From the NCBI RefSeq assembly GCF_014645495.1, contig NZ_BMLV01000006.1, forward strand, positions 214,566-278,565: 64,000 bases of DNA, read 5' to 3'. The notes below the pieces were generated by a model. That model searched no databases. It was not told the DNA's origin and saw only the letters and a program-made list of their open reading frames with translations. The position numbers were made by a program, and so were the translations under genes. Below, in pieces: positions 1 through 9,109 of this stretch (the stretch's first letter is position 1; every line of letters begins with the position of its first letter). The stretch is from Cloacibacterium rupense. GTDB lineage: Bacteria; Bacteroidota; Bacteroidia; Flavobacteriales; Weeksellaceae.

Positions 1-541
1 TATTATTTTTATCAGTTTGGTCTTTATTATCTCCTTCTTTATTAGATTGATCTTGGTTTTTTTGTTCTTGGTTATTTTGGTTATTCTGCTGCTGCTTATT
101 TTCTTTTTGGTCTTTTTTCTTTTTGGCAATCTGCAAATTCTTTAGAATCGCTTTATTATTTGGATCATATTTCAAGGCATTTTTATAAGAATTTACGGCT
201 TGCTCTGTATTGCCATTTTGCAGATAAGTGTTTCCTAAATTATACAATGAAGCTGCTTTTTCGTCTGGATTATTGGTAAGTTTCTGCGCTTTCTGGTATT
301 CTGCAGCTGCTTGGTCGTACATTTTATTCTTATAGAGAGAATTTCCCAAATTGTAATGAGCTCCGAAATCATTGTTCTTTTGTTTTACGGCATCCATAAA
401 TACAGAAGAGGCTTCGTCATATTTTCTCTTGTCGAAGCTACGGTTACCTTTGTAGATTAAGGTGTTAAAAGTTTCTTGGGCGTACACGCTCAATACCCCA
501 AGAAAAAGAAACATAATATATGTAATATACTTTTTCAACAT
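1..541 (-). CDS. batC: BatC-like TPR protein (3' end cut by window edge)
   Basis: The start codon is at 541 on the minus strand and the frame stays open to base 1, so the C-terminus is outside the window. The first 20 or so residues form a signal peptide ending near VYAQ. At least two to three tetratricopeptide repeats follow (helical pairs with GNSLYKNKMYDQAAAEY and LGNTYLQNGNTEQAVNSY). The sequence then turns into a low-complexity Gln/Asn/Lys tract. A TPR protein directly downstream of two VWA proteins is the BatC position of the Bacteroidota aerotolerance operon. Such proteins are thought to build an envelope complex with BatA and BatB. The function in this organism is inferred from family and order. 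Confidence 0.85.
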   Translation of the reverse strand, partial: MLKKYITYIMFLFLGVLSVYAQETFNTLIYKGNRSFDKRKYDEASSVFMDAVKQKNNDFGAHYNLGNSLYKNKMYDQAAAEYQKAQKLTNNPDEKAASLYNLGNTYLQNGNTEQAVNSYKNALKYDPNNKAILKNLQIAKKKKDQKENKQQQNNQNNQEQKNQDQSNKEGDNKDQTDKNN

Positions 542-665
542 CTGTCGTACAAAAATATTGCTTTAAATGTTAAGAACGATAGTATTAAATGTTAAATTAA
601 TGATAAAAAAATACATTTACAAATTGAGAAATATTATCAATTAAAATTTAGCTTTAAGATTAATG

Positions 666-1673
666 TTAAACATTTAAATCTCTTTTTGGATTAAAGAGAA
701 AAATAAGCACAAATAAAAACATAGAAAGTCCCAAAAACCATTGATAATAATGTACAGCTGATTGAGTATTTATTATAGCCTGCGCGCTACCTTTCTGATT
801 TTGTAAAGCGTTTACCGTTTTTGAAACAGAATCCATTAGATTATTGCCATCTAAATATTCACCACCTGTATCATAAGCTAAGGCCATTAAGGCTTCCGTT
901 TGTCTTTTGGTAATAACGGTTTCACCACTGACATCTGTTTTATACCCCATCAATTGACCATAAATATACATTGGAATTGGGGCACCATCTTCTGTGCCTA
1001 TTCCTATGGTATTGATAATAATTCCTTGGTCATTTGCTTCTTTTATAGCACTTTTTTCATTTCCTTCATTATCTTCACCATCACTAATCAAAACTATTTT
1101 TCTAGACCCTTTGGGAATATTTTTAAATTTTTCAGTGGCTGTTTCTATTGCTTTTAGAAAATCTGTCCCTTGCCTTCTGACAATACTTGTTTCTATAGCA
1201 TCTATATAAGTATCTGCTGCGGTATAATCAGTTGTAATAGGCATGATAGACTGTGCTTCTCCTGCAAAAACCACAATTCCTACTTTATCATCTTTCATTT
1301 GCAACAAACAATTCTTCAATATATTTTTAGCTTGTTGCAATCTAGATGGTTCTATATCCTCAGCATTCATAGAATTAGAAACATCTAAAACAAAAATTAC
1401 AGAATTTACTTTTTGTTGCACCTTCATTTCTTCTTTTCCGCTCAAGAAATCTACCATTGCCAAAATCAAAAATAAAAAACCTAATAAATACAAAGCAGGA
1501 AATATCTTTGAAAAAGTAGTATCTTTTGAATAAAGTGCTGAGTGAAATTTATTTTCTGCAAAGATATTCTTTCTTTGCTTTTTCCATTTCTTAAAATCAA
1601 AAATAAGAATTGCTACTACAGGTAAAAGTAGCAATAAAAAGAGATACCAATAATTTCCTAAACTAAACTCCAT
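666..1673 (-). CDS. batB: BatB-like VWA-domain membrane protein
   Basis: The protein has 335 residues: two N-terminal membrane helices (about residues 8-26 and 57-75), a von Willebrand factor A domain, and one C-terminal helix (about 311-328). The MIDAS motif DVSNS at 97-101 is intact, which implies divalent-metal-dependent binding of a partner. It lies 11 bp downstream of the second VWA gene and precedes the TPR gene, the usual batA-batB-batC order. In Bacteroides the bat genes affect oxygen tolerance; here the role is inferred by family. The most likely location is the inner membrane with the VWA domain in the periplasm. Confidence 0.9.
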   Translation of the reverse strand: MEFSLGNYWYLFLLLLLPVVAILIFDFKKWKKQRKNIFAENKFHSALYSKDTTFSKIFPALYLLGFLFLILAMVDFLSGKEEMKVQQKVNSVIFVLDVSNSMNAEDIEPSRLQQAKNILKNCLLQMKDDKVGIVVFAGEAQSIMPITTDYTAADTYIDAIETSIVRRQGTDFLKAIETATEKFKNIPKGSRKIVLISDGEDNEGNEKSAIKEANDQGIIINTIGIGTEDGAPIPMYIYGQLMGYKTDVSGETVITKRQTEALMALAYDTGGEYLDGNNLMDSVSKTVNALQNQKGSAQAIINTQSAVHYYQWFLGLSMFLFVLIFLFNPKRDLNV

Positions 1674-1684
1674 GCTCTTTATAC

Positions 1685-2668
1685 TTAATTAAAAATTCTA
1701 AAAAATCTCCATCTCATTACAGCATCAATCAATAAAAACAACAAAGAAATCCAAAGAAAAACTCTGAAATATTCATCATAATTATATATTTTATCGCTTT
1801 TAATTTTTGATTTTTCTAGTGAATCTATTTCATTATAAATATTCTTCAAGCTTTCGTTAGTCGTGGCTCTGTAATATTTACCGCCCGTAATATTGGCAAT
1901 CTCAGAAAGTGTAGCTTCGTCTATTTCTACTTTTTGTTCTTCAAAACTAATTCCAAAAACATCAATTACCGGAAAAAGTGCATAACCATTAGTTCCTATT
2001 CCTATATTATAAACTTTAATGCCATAACCTTTGGCTAATTCGCCAGCAATTTGTGGAGGCATAGCATTGGGTACGGTATTTACACCATCAGTCATCAGAA
2101 TTATGATTTTATTTTTAGACTTGCTATTTTTAAGGTGATTTACTGCTACAGAAAGCCCTTCACCTATGGCAGTTCCAGACAAATCTAAACTAGGGTTAAT
2201 TTCATTAATTTCGTCTAAAATGACTTGATGATCAGAAGTGAGCGGAACCTTAGTAATAGCTTCTCCCCAATATTCTACCAAACCGATTCTGTCTGATGTT
2301 CTTTTCTTAACAAAATCTTTAGCTATCCCTTTCAGTGCTGTAATTCTATCAGGTTCTAAATCTTTTGCCAACATACTTGGCGAAATATCTACCGCCAAAA
2401 ATATATCTACCCCTTTTTTTTCGTCTCGGTCTTCAATTATTGTAAAAGTTCTTGGTCTAGAAATAGCTAAGATAAAACCTGAAAGTATGATATATTTGCT
2501 AATAGTAAGGAATTTCTGAACCAGACTGAAATTGCCTGCAACCATCATGTTTTTTGTAGTAGGGACATTAATTCCCTGCTTTTTTTTCTTCACAAAATCT
2601 CTGATGACCAAAGGAATGAAAAGTAAAAAAAGTGCTAAAAAATAAGGATTGTGAAATTCAAAATTCAT
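1685..2668 (-). CDS. batA: BatA-like VWA-domain membrane protein
   Basis: This 327-residue protein has the same plan as its downstream paralogue: N-terminal helices near residues 9-22 and 54-70, a VWA domain with an intact MIDAS (DISPS, 94-98), and a C-terminal helix (about 306-323). It starts 1 bp after the stop of the BatD-like gene and ends 11 bp before batB, so the three are almost certainly co-transcribed and translationally coupled. The two tandem VWA proteins are the signature of the Bacteroidota bat operon. The identity of the metal-bound partner cannot be read from sequence. Confidence 0.9.
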   Translation of the reverse strand: MNFEFHNPYFLALFLLFIPLVIRDFVKKKKQGINVPTTKNMMVAGNFSLVQKFLTISKYIILSGFILAISRPRTFTIIEDRDEKKGVDIFLAVDISPSMLAKDLEPDRITALKGIAKDFVKKRTSDRIGLVEYWGEAITKVPLTSDHQVILDEINEINPSLDLSGTAIGEGLSVAVNHLKNSKSKNKIIILMTDGVNTVPNAMPPQIAGELAKGYGIKVYNIGIGTNGYALFPVIDVFGISFEEQKVEIDEATLSEIANITGGKYYRATTNESLKNIYNEIDSLEKSKIKSDKIYNYDEYFRVFLWISLLFLLIDAVMRWRFFRIFN

Positions 2669-2669
2669 G

Positions 2670-3581
2670 TTAATGGACTTCTCTTAAATGTTCTGCTTCT
2701 ATATCTACTGTCGAGCGTTCTACAAAATCATAGATTTCTCTGAAATCTTTCTCCATCAATTCTTTGGTTGGGAAAGTTTTAGCAAATTTCACCAAATCTC
2801 CTCTCAAAAATATTTCCTCTACTACTTTTTCGTTTTCCGAAGAAATTTTATTGGTATGTTTCATCAAGTCTATCAAATCATCTGTCAACAAAACATCTGC
2901 AGGAATATGATATTGCTGAGTGAGAAATGCTCTGGTAATGTCTATTAATTCTACATAAAACAATCTATAATTACCATTTTCTGCATATCTTTTCTTTTCG
3001 AGATTTTTCAATTCAAGTAATGTTTTATGAATCGGAAATTCCTCCTTTCTATTTCTACGAAAAACTCCATTTTTAAACATTCCTAAAAACACAAAAAGTA
3101 GAGCAATAACCACTAATGCACCCATGAAATGCCATTTAAAAGTCTCCCAATAATCTTTCCAACCAAGTTCTACTTCTTTATTATTCATAATATCATTAGG
3201 TTGATCGTCTGCATTTACAGGATTATAAACCGATACTTCATAAGGAATAGTTTTCAATACCTCTCCATTAATAGAGAATTCTAGAGGTGGAATTGTAAAT
3301 TTGCCCTCATCAAAAATTTGAAACTCTATTGTTCTGCTGTAATTGTCAAAAGTTTTAGAAATATCATCTTTTGTTTCTTCAAAATGAAAAGGCAACAATT
3401 CATTTTTAGGCATCGAAATCACATCTCTACCCTTTAGATTATTTACAGATACTCTAAACGTAACCTTTTCTCCTAAAGCAATTTTGTCTTTAGAAAGATT
3501 AGAAGAAAGTGTCTGCCCAAAAGCCAAAACACTCAATAAGAAAAAGAAAAATATTTTTATTTTTTTTGAAATCTTCTTCAT
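2670..3581 (-). CDS. BatD-like protein with signal peptide, beta domain and one membrane helix
   Basis: The 303-residue protein starts with a signal peptide (cleavage likely after AFGQ, about residue 23). A beta-rich periplasmic domain resembling the N-terminal repeats of BatD follows (residues 24-135, with the phrase LGEKVTFRVSVNN). A transmembrane helix lies at about 153-171, and a helical cytoplasmic tail rich in charged residues ends the protein. It is much shorter than full BatD and matches the short BatD-like proteins often found between DUF58 and batA genes in flavobacteria. It is tightly coupled to batA. Family assignment is moderate and the biochemical function is unknown. Confidence 0.7.
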   Translation of the reverse strand: MKKISKKIKIFFFFLLSVLAFGQTLSSNLSKDKIALGEKVTFRVSVNNLKGRDVISMPKNELLPFHFEETKDDISKTFDNYSRTIEFQIFDEGKFTIPPLEFSINGEVLKTIPYEVSVYNPVNADDQPNDIMNNKEVELGWKDYWETFKWHFMGALVVIALLFVFLGMFKNGVFRRNRKEEFPIHKTLLELKNLEKKRYAENGNYRLFYVELIDITRAFLTQQYHIPADVLLTDDLIDLMKHTNKISSENEKVVEEIFLRGDLVKFAKTFPTKELMEKDFREIYDFVERSTVDIEAEHLREVH

Positions 3582-3590
3582 TTAATTCAA

Positions 3591-4577
3591 TCAATTATTT
3601 TTATTAATAAGATTAACTATTACTTTTTGCATCATATCTTTTTCTTCAGATTTACTTTCCGCAATCATTAAAGTAAGTGCAACTAACGTATTATTTTCTA
3701 TTAATTTTTGTCCGTTTTTTTTATATAAAATTTTATTTTTTTCTAAAAACCAAAGAAATAAAAATGCTGCAATTCTTTTATTTCCGTCAGAAAAAGAATG
3801 ATTTTTCACTACCAAATAAAGGAACATCGCCGCTTTTTCTTCAATACTTGGATAGAGTTCTTTTCCGTCAAAAGTTTGATAGATTGTATTTACAGAGCTT
3901 TTAAATGAACTATCTTTCTCATTTCCAAATAATTGACTTGCATTGAATTTCTTTTTCAAATCTTGAATAACTTGTGAAGCATTCTCATAATTTATTCTAA
4001 ATTCATCTTCTTTATCAGTAGTTTTTTCGACTTCTAAAACTTGGTTATCATATTTATCGAGTGTATCTAAACCATAACTAAAATCTTTGATTATTCTCAA
4101 TAAATTTTGTGTTTCATCTACTGAAACAGATTTATTCTCAATAGATTTTGATAAAATCTCGAGCATTGAACTCAAATTTTGCAACTGAATTTGTGTAGCA
4201 TTTTCTTTAATTGCAAAACCTTGTGTTAAATATCTTTTGAGAACTGAATTTGCCCAAATCCTAAATTGCGTTCCTCTTTGAGATTTCACTCTGTAACCTA
4301 CGGAAATTATGACATCTAAATTGTAGTATTCAATTTCTCTTAAAACCTCTCTATTACCTTCTTTTTGAACTGTTGCATTTTTTGCAACAGTTGAATTTAA
4401 TTCTAATTCTCCTTCTTTATAAATATTTCTGATGTGTCTTGAAACAACAGATTTGTCCCTATCAAATAAATTACACATTTGATTTAAAGTAAGCCAAACA
4501 GTTTCCTCTTCCATTCTTACATCTATGGAAGTTTCACCATCTTTGGTTTCGTATATAATGATTTCGCCTTTGTTCAT
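3591..4577 (-). CDS. RhuM-type DNA-binding / Fic-Doc fusion protein
   Basis: The N-terminal 125 residues match the RhuM family (WLTLNQMCNLFDRDKSVVSRHI looks like a winged-helix segment, then ATVQKEGNREVLREIEYYNLDVIISVGYRV). The C-terminus carries a Fic/Doc core, HSFSDGNKR at residues 260-268, with Lys replacing the Gly of classical Fic HPFxxGNGR, as in Doc-like kinases. Fic/Doc proteins transfer nucleotides or phosphate to target proteins; the substrate here is unknown. It sits in the middle of the bat operon, 9 bp upstream of the BatD-like gene, with no cognate antitoxin visible beside it. An accessory insertion into a conserved operon is likely. Confidence 0.85.
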   Translation of the reverse strand: MNKGEIIIYETKDGETSIDVRMEEETVWLTLNQMCNLFDRDKSVVSRHIRNIYKEGELELNSTVAKNATVQKEGNREVLREIEYYNLDVIISVGYRVKSQRGTQFRIWANSVLKRYLTQGFAIKENATQIQLQNLSSMLEILSKSIENKSVSVDETQNLLRIIKDFSYGLDTLDKYDNQVLEVEKTTDKEDEFRINYENASQVIQDLKKKFNASQLFGNEKDSSFKSSVNTIYQTFDGKELYPSIEEKAAMFLYLVVKNHSFSDGNKRIAAFLFLWFLEKNKILYKKNGQKLIENNTLVALTLMIAESKSEEKDMMQKVIVNLINKNN

Positions 4578-4602
4578 TTAATAAAATAATTACCGCAAAA
4601 AT

Positions 4603-5466
4603 CTACTTTTTCTGAAAATAATTATACAAAACTCTGGTATAATCATCTTCTGCTTTCACTTCTACAAAACTTGCAGAACTTTTCTCAAAAGATTCTTTTA
4701 TATCTCTTATTTTTTGTTTCTGCGCTTCAGCATAATTGTATCGCCATCTTTGGTTAGAAGTATTCACCCAAATTTGTTTACCCGTTTCTACATCTCTGAA
4801 AAAAGCGTAACCAACATCGGGAATTTCATTATCTTTTTCATCAAAAATCCTTAAACCTAACAATTGATGCTTTTTAGAAGCGATTTTCAATAATTTATCA
4901 TCAAAATCATCTACAAAATCCGAAAACAAAAACGCCAAAGATTTCTTCTTAAAAACGTGCATCATATATTCTAAAGCTGCATCTATATTAGTTTCTGTTT
5001 CTACATAATCAGCCGTCAAAATCGTAGATATTATGGCTAAAATATGTTTTCTTCCTTTTTGTGGTGGAATTACTTTATATACTTTATCTGCAAATAAAAT
5101 CAGTCCCACTTTATCATTATTTCCTGCCGCCGAAAATCCTAAACTCGCCGAAATTTCTGCCACCAATTCTCGTTTCAGTTGAATTTTAGTCCCATAATTC
5201 ATAGAAGCGGAAATATCTACCAAAATCATCATCGTGAGTTCACGTTCTTCTTCCATTACTTTTACGTAAGGCTCTTTGAAACGCGCGGTTTTATTCCAAT
5301 CAATTCTACGGATATCATCGCCAAATTGATATGGACGAACCTCCGAAAAAGTCATACCTTGACCTTTAAAAGCACTGTGATATTGCCCCATCAAAGTATT
5401 CTCCGTTCTTTTTCTAGTACGGATTTCTATCTGTTTTACTTTTTTTACAATATCTTTTATTTGCAC
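4603..5466 (-). CDS. DUF58-family protein of the bat operon
   Basis: This 287-residue cytosolic protein has the DUF58 hallmark FSEVRPYQFGDDIRRIDWNKTAR around residues 40-62, followed by a VWA-like fold with DISASM at about 83-88. DUF58 proteins are regularly paired with MoxR AAA+ ATPases and with VWA proteins and are regarded as their adaptors or substrates. The start at 5466 overlaps the end of a small upstream ORF by 10 bp. The N-terminus beginning MQIKDIVKKVKQIEIRTR is the usual one for flavobacterial members, so the start is reliable. Confidence 0.9.
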   Translation of the reverse strand: MQIKDIVKKVKQIEIRTRKRTENTLMGQYHSAFKGQGMTFSEVRPYQFGDDIRRIDWNKTARFKEPYVKVMEEERELTMMILVDISASMNYGTKIQLKRELVAEISASLGFSAAGNNDKVGLILFADKVYKVIPPQKGRKHILAIISTILTADYVETETNIDAALEYMMHVFKKKSLAFLFSDFVDDFDDKLLKIASKKHQLLGLRIFDEKDNEIPDVGYAFFRDVETGKQIWVNTSNQRWRYNYAEAQKQKIRDIKESFEKSSASFVEVKAEDDYTRVLYNYFQKK

Positions 5467-5651
5467 TTTTTAGAGTTATTTTTTTCTTTCTTAATAGATT
5501 CTTCTGTTATTGATTTTAATGTAAATTTATCATAAGCCATAACATCAAAAATTTTTGACTGTCCAGTCAATAACCATTTTTTGTAAATGAGTTTTCCGTT
5601 CATATACAAATAAAGTTCGTTATTTTCTGTTACTTTTTTAAAGATTGACAT
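5457..5651 (-). CDS. Small hypothetical protein (64 aa)
   Basis: A 64-residue ORF overlaps the DUF58 start by 10 bp, in the same direction as the operon. It has no signal peptide or membrane helix. The middle is beta-prone (LYLYMNGKLIYKKWLLTG) and the C-terminus is a lysine-rich tail. I do not recognise a family. The overlap and uninterrupted frame make translation plausible, but the composition is close to what AT-rich DNA gives by chance, so the call is tentative. Confidence 0.4.
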   Translation of the reverse strand: MSIFKKVTENNELYLYMNGKLIYKKWLLTGQSKIFDVMAYDKFTLKSITEESIKKEKNNSKKCK

Positions 5652-5707
5652 TTTTACGGTGCTTAATTTTTTTCTACAGACATTGCATTTCTACGGAACA
5701 AAAAATC

Positions 5708-6325
5708 TTAATCTAACTTACCTATTAATTCCTTAAAATATTTGGTTTCAATCAAAAAATCTAATGGGTGTTCTGGATTCACAACAAATTCTTTACCTTC
5801 TATAAAATACCTTCTTCTATCATTTAATCCAAAGCAATATTGATAATTAAATTTTTCTAGGTTCAAACATTTTTTAGAAACAGAATCATTTTTAATATTT
5901 ACAAAATTTTTAGAATTTTTTGTCCTCTTCAATTCATTTTTAAGATTATCCAACCCATATAAATCAACTAAAATTTTCAATTTTAAAGAATCAGACTTAT
6001 AACAATCACCCCCAAAATTGCAATTTTTTATGTTATCAATATTTTCTAATGCAATGGAATATTGCTTGTTTTGAGAATAAACTTGAGCAAGTAAAAAATT
6101 AATTTTCCAGTTTACAGATGCATAAGCATTTCCACAAAAACCATAATCATCATCTTTTGCATCATCTAAAAGGTCAATTGCCTTATCAAGTTTCCTATTA
6201 GACTTTAGTAATCTTTCTGCTTTAGCAATTTTATGATAGCCTTCATTTTGTGCATTCACAAAATAAAAAACACAAAAAACAAAACCTAAAAAAACTATTT
6301 TCTTGAACATTTTATAAATTTTCAA
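5708..6325 (-). CDS. Secreted TPR-like hypothetical protein (205 aa)
   Basis: The N-terminus is a signal peptide (MKIYKMFKKIVFLGFVFCVF, cleavage likely after NAQ). Residues 30-105 read as two or three TPR-like helix pairs (LDKAIDLLDDAKDDDYGFCGNAY and VYSQNKQYSIALENIDNI). The C-terminal half is Lys/Asn-rich. Several cysteines could form disulfides in the periplasm. It lies 21 bp downstream of moxR and upstream of DUF58, where conserved bat operons normally have no gene, so it is an accessory member. No specific function can be assigned. Confidence 0.65.
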   Translation of the reverse strand: MKIYKMFKKIVFLGFVFCVFYFVNAQNEGYHKIAKAERLLKSNRKLDKAIDLLDDAKDDDYGFCGNAYASVNWKINFLLAQVYSQNKQYSIALENIDNIKNCNFGGDCYKSDSLKLKILVDLYGLDNLKNELKRTKNSKNFVNIKNDSVSKKCLNLEKFNYQYCFGLNDRRRYFIEGKEFVVNPEHPLDFLIETKYFKELIGKLD

Positions 6326-6346
6326 CTTTCAATTATCAATTTTCAA

Positions 6347-7351
6347 TTACGGAGCAGAAACTTTCCCCAAAATTTTATCTACAATGGCGTCTGCATCTAC
6401 ATCTTCTGCTTCCGCTTCGAAACTGAGACCAATTCTGTGGCGGAGAACATCTTTTGCAATCGCTTTTACATCTTCAGGAATTACAAAAGCTCTTCCTTTC
6501 AAAAATGCAAATGCTCGTGAAGCAATCGCTAAATTGATAGAAGCTCTTGGAGAAGCTCCGAAACTGATGTAATTTTTCAGTTCAGAAAGTCCATATTTTT
6601 CAGGAAATCTGGTTGCAAAAACCATATCGAGAATGTATTTTTCAATCTTTTCGTCAAGATAAATTTGATTGATGATTTTCTTAGCTTCTACAATTTGTTC
6701 CAAAGAAATCACTGGTTTAATCTGCGGAATTTCAGAAGTAGAAACCATTCTCATCACTTGTCTTTCATCTTCAAATTCTGGATAATCTATTTTACATTTC
6801 AGCATAAAACGATCGGTTTGTGCTTCAGGTAAAAGATAAGTACCTTCTTGGTCTATAGGATTTTGCGTTGCCAAAACCAAAAAAGGAGTTGGCAATTTCA
6901 TCGTTTCATCACCAATGGTTACTTGTTTTTCTTGCATCACTTCTAGCAATGCAGATTGCACTTTTGCAGGCGCACGATTAATTTCGTCTGCCAAAACAAA
7001 ATTCGCAAAAACAGGACCTTTTTTAATGGAAAAATCGTTTTCTTTCACATTATAAATCTGCGTGCCAATAACGTCTGCAGGCAATAAATCTGGTGTAAAC
7101 TGAATTCTAGAAAACTCACCGTGAACCGCTTCTGAAAGGGTTTTTATCGCCAAAGTTTTTGCCAAACCTGGCACTCCTTCCAATAAAACATGACCATTGC
7201 CTAATAAACCTATCAAAAGTCTGTCAACCATATATTCTTGCCCGATAATTGCTCTATTGATTTCCTTTTTCAATAAAGAAAAGTAAACATTTTGTTCTTT
7301 TACTTTTTCTGTAAGTTGTTTAATATCTTCCGCTTGATTAAGTTCTTGCAT
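6347..7351 (-). CDS. moxR: MoxR-family AAA+ ATPase
   Basis: This is a 334-residue AAA+ protein. Walker A is GVPGLAKT at 59-66, Walker B LADEINRA at 120-127, and sensor 1 lies in VLATQNPIDQEGTYLLPEAQTDRF. The C-terminal lid domain contains GASPRA. MoxR proteins act as chaperones that load or activate VWA-domain partners, here the DUF58 and Bat proteins downstream. It is the first gene of the minus-strand operon; 276 bp separate it from the divergent DinB-fold gene, so the operon promoter should lie there. The assignment is very secure by motif and by context. Confidence 0.95.
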   Translation of the reverse strand: MQELNQAEDIKQLTEKVKEQNVYFSLLKKEINRAIIGQEYMVDRLLIGLLGNGHVLLEGVPGLAKTLAIKTLSEAVHGEFSRIQFTPDLLPADVIGTQIYNVKENDFSIKKGPVFANFVLADEINRAPAKVQSALLEVMQEKQVTIGDETMKLPTPFLVLATQNPIDQEGTYLLPEAQTDRFMLKCKIDYPEFEDERQVMRMVSTSEIPQIKPVISLEQIVEAKKIINQIYLDEKIEKYILDMVFATRFPEKYGLSELKNYISFGASPRASINLAIASRAFAFLKGRAFVIPEDVKAIAKDVLRHRIGLSFEAEAEDVDADAIVDKILGKVSAP

Positions 7352-7627
7352 AATTTTAGAAAAATTAGACTGTAAATTTCACTATTTTCAAGGAATTTAC
7401 AACACTATTAATACCAATTTTTGGTTAAAGTTTGTTAAAAATAGCTGGAAGTCGGAAGTTGGAGGTTAGAAGATAAAAATACAACATTAAAAACACTAAA
7501 AAACAACAGTATTAAAACACTGAATTTCAATAATTTAAAGTCATATAAAAACTTTAAGAATAATTTATCAAAATCTTCCAACTTCCATACAATTTCAGTA
7601 TTTTTGGAGATTAAAATTTAAATACAG
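7352..7627. other. Divergent intergenic region with simple repeat
   Basis: This spacer separates divergent moxR and the DinB-fold gene. It contains a GAAGTCGGAAGTTGGAGG stretch near 7448-7465, one of several such pentamer/hexamer-like repeats in the window. The rest is AT-rich and presumably contains promoters for both directions. No ORF or RNA gene was seen. Confidence 0.5.
7599..7606 (+). promoter_or_regulatory. Putative Bacteroidota -7 box for the DinB-fold gene
   Basis: TATTTTTG matches the TAnnTTTG -7 element of the Bacteroidota primary sigma factor and lies 22 bp before the start codon. A convincing -33 TTTG at the usual distance was not seen, so support is partial. Confidence 0.35.
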
Positions 7628-8098
7628 ATGAATACTCATTTTCAAAATCATAGAGCAGTAAGAAAAAACTTATTAAAAATATTGCAAGGCACTCCTCATA
7701 AAGATTTAATGACCATTCCTGATGGTTTTAACAATAACATTTACTGGAATATTGCACACTGTGTAGCCACTCAGCAATTGCTTTGCTATTACCTTAGCGG
7801 AAATGCTTTTAGAATAGATAAATACTGGGTTGACACCTACAAAAAGGGAACTTTACCCAACCTAAATGTTTCTGAATCTGAAATTGAAGATTTAGGATTT
7901 CTTTTGATAGAAACTTCTAAAATATTGATGAAAGATTATGATGATGATTTCTTTACAGACTACACCGCTTATTCTACAAGTTTCGGAATTGATTTGAAAA
8001 ATATTCAAGACGCCATTATCTTCAATAACATGCACGAAAGTTTACATTTCGGTTATGTAATGGCACAAAAGAGAGCTTTGGCTGGAGAAATGTTCTAA
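7628..8098 (+). CDS. DinB-fold putative metal-binding protein
   Basis: This 156-residue protein has the DinB four-helix-bundle pattern. Helix 1 begins at the N-terminus; YWNIAHCVATQQLLCYYLSG forms helix 2 with His44; the last helix contains HESLHFGY with His136 and His140. The three histidines reproduce the metal triad of the DinB/YfiT fold. Relatives act as thiol-dependent transferases or have no known activity. It is a single gene following a putative promoter, divergent from the bat operon. The exact reaction cannot be predicted. Confidence 0.75.
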   Translation: MNTHFQNHRAVRKNLLKILQGTPHKDLMTIPDGFNNNIYWNIAHCVATQQLLCYYLSGNAFRIDKYWVDTYKKGTLPNLNVSESEIEDLGFLLIETSKILMKDYDDDFFTDYTAYSTSFGIDLKNIQDAIIFNNMHESLHFGYVMAQKRALAGEMF

Positions 8099-8100
8099 AA

Positions 8101-8136
8101 AAGTCAGAAGTCGGATGTCAGAAGTCAGAAGTTGAA
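8101..8136. repeat. GAAGT-type simple repeat
   Basis: Imperfect tandem copies of a GTCRGAAGT-like unit follow directly after the stop codon of the DinB-fold gene. The same motif occurs near 7448 and inside the glycosyltransferase gene near 15217-15255. Confidence 0.7.
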
Positions 8137-8251
8137 AAAGCGACTGGTTTTGCTTTTTAAGAGCAAAAGGTTTTTCGCAAATTAAGTATAATTAAAAAAG
8201 AAGTTCCGTAGGAACGACACAAATAGAATTCAAATTTAAAAAATTAAAAGA

Positions 8252-9109
8252 TTGGGAGAATTCAATAAAAAATATAACTCGGGAGAAAAAAGAAATTTTG
8301 CACCAAAAAATTTCGATAGAAAACCACGTTTTGACAATAGAAATTCGGAAAACGAACCTAGAAACGAAAAAGAAGATTTCATCTTCGGGTTAAGACCTGT
8401 GATGGAAGCAATAGAAGCAGGAAAAACCATCGACAAAATCTTTGTACAAGGTGGTTTACAAGGTGATATTTATGCTGACCTGAAAAAATTACTAAAAAAG
8501 CACAATATTCGTCCGAATACAGTTCCTATTGAAAAACTGAACCGTTTTACCAGAAAAAATCATCAAGGTGTTGTAGCATTTATCTCGGAAATTTCGTTTT
8601 ATAAAATTGAGGATTTGTTGCCACAGATTTTTGAGGAAGGCAAAGTTCCGTTTTTGTTGATTTTAGACAGATTGACAGACGTAAGAAATTTCGGTGCAAT
8701 TGCTAGAACCGCAGAATGTGTAGGAATAGATGCGATTGTAATTCCTGATAAAGGTGCTGCTCCTATCAATTCTGATGCGATTAAAACTTCGGCGGGAGCT
8801 TTGTATAATGTAAAAATTTGTAAAGAAAATAATTTGGCTCACGTGGTAGATTTTCTTCAACAATCGGGCGTTACGGTTTTCGCAGCAACTGAAAAAGCAG
8901 AAAAAATGATTTATGATTCCGATTTTTCTGAACCTTGCGCCATTGTAATGGGAAATGAAGAAACCGGAATTTCTAAAGAAGTAATGCACCACGCAGACGA
9001 AAAAATAAAATTACCTATCACCGGCAAAACTCAATCTCTGAACGTTTCTGTTGCTTGTGGAGCGATTCTTTATGAAGCGGTGAGACAGAAATTAGTGGGG
9101 AAATTGTAG
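8252..9109 (+). CDS. rlmB: TrmH/SpoU-family 23S rRNA (guanosine-2'-O)-methyltransferase, RlmB type
   Basis: The protein has 285 residues. A basic, disordered N-terminus (about 40 residues) precedes the substrate-binding domain (FIFGLRPVMEAIEAGKTIDKIFVQ) and the SPOUT knot. The three SpoU motifs are present: ILDRLTDVRNFGAIARTAE, IVMGNEETGIS and LPITGKTQSLNVSVACGAILYE. RlmB methylates the ribose of G2251 in 23S rRNA using SAM. The start is a TTG at 8252: an in-frame TAA lies 15 bp upstream and no ATG occurs before the conserved domain. The enzyme family is secure; the exact target nucleotide is inferred. Confidence 0.85.
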   Translation: MGEFNKKYNSGEKRNFAPKNFDRKPRFDNRNSENEPRNEKEDFIFGLRPVMEAIEAGKTIDKIFVQGGLQGDIYADLKKLLKKHNIRPNTVPIEKLNRFTRKNHQGVVAFISEISFYKIEDLLPQIFEEGKVPFLLILDRLTDVRNFGAIARTAECVGIDAIVIPDKGAAPINSDAIKTSAGALYNVKICKENNLAHVVDFLQQSGVTVFAATEKAEKMIYDSDFSEPCAIVMGNEETGISKEVMHHADEKIKLPITGKTQSLNVSVACGAILYEAVRQKLVGKL

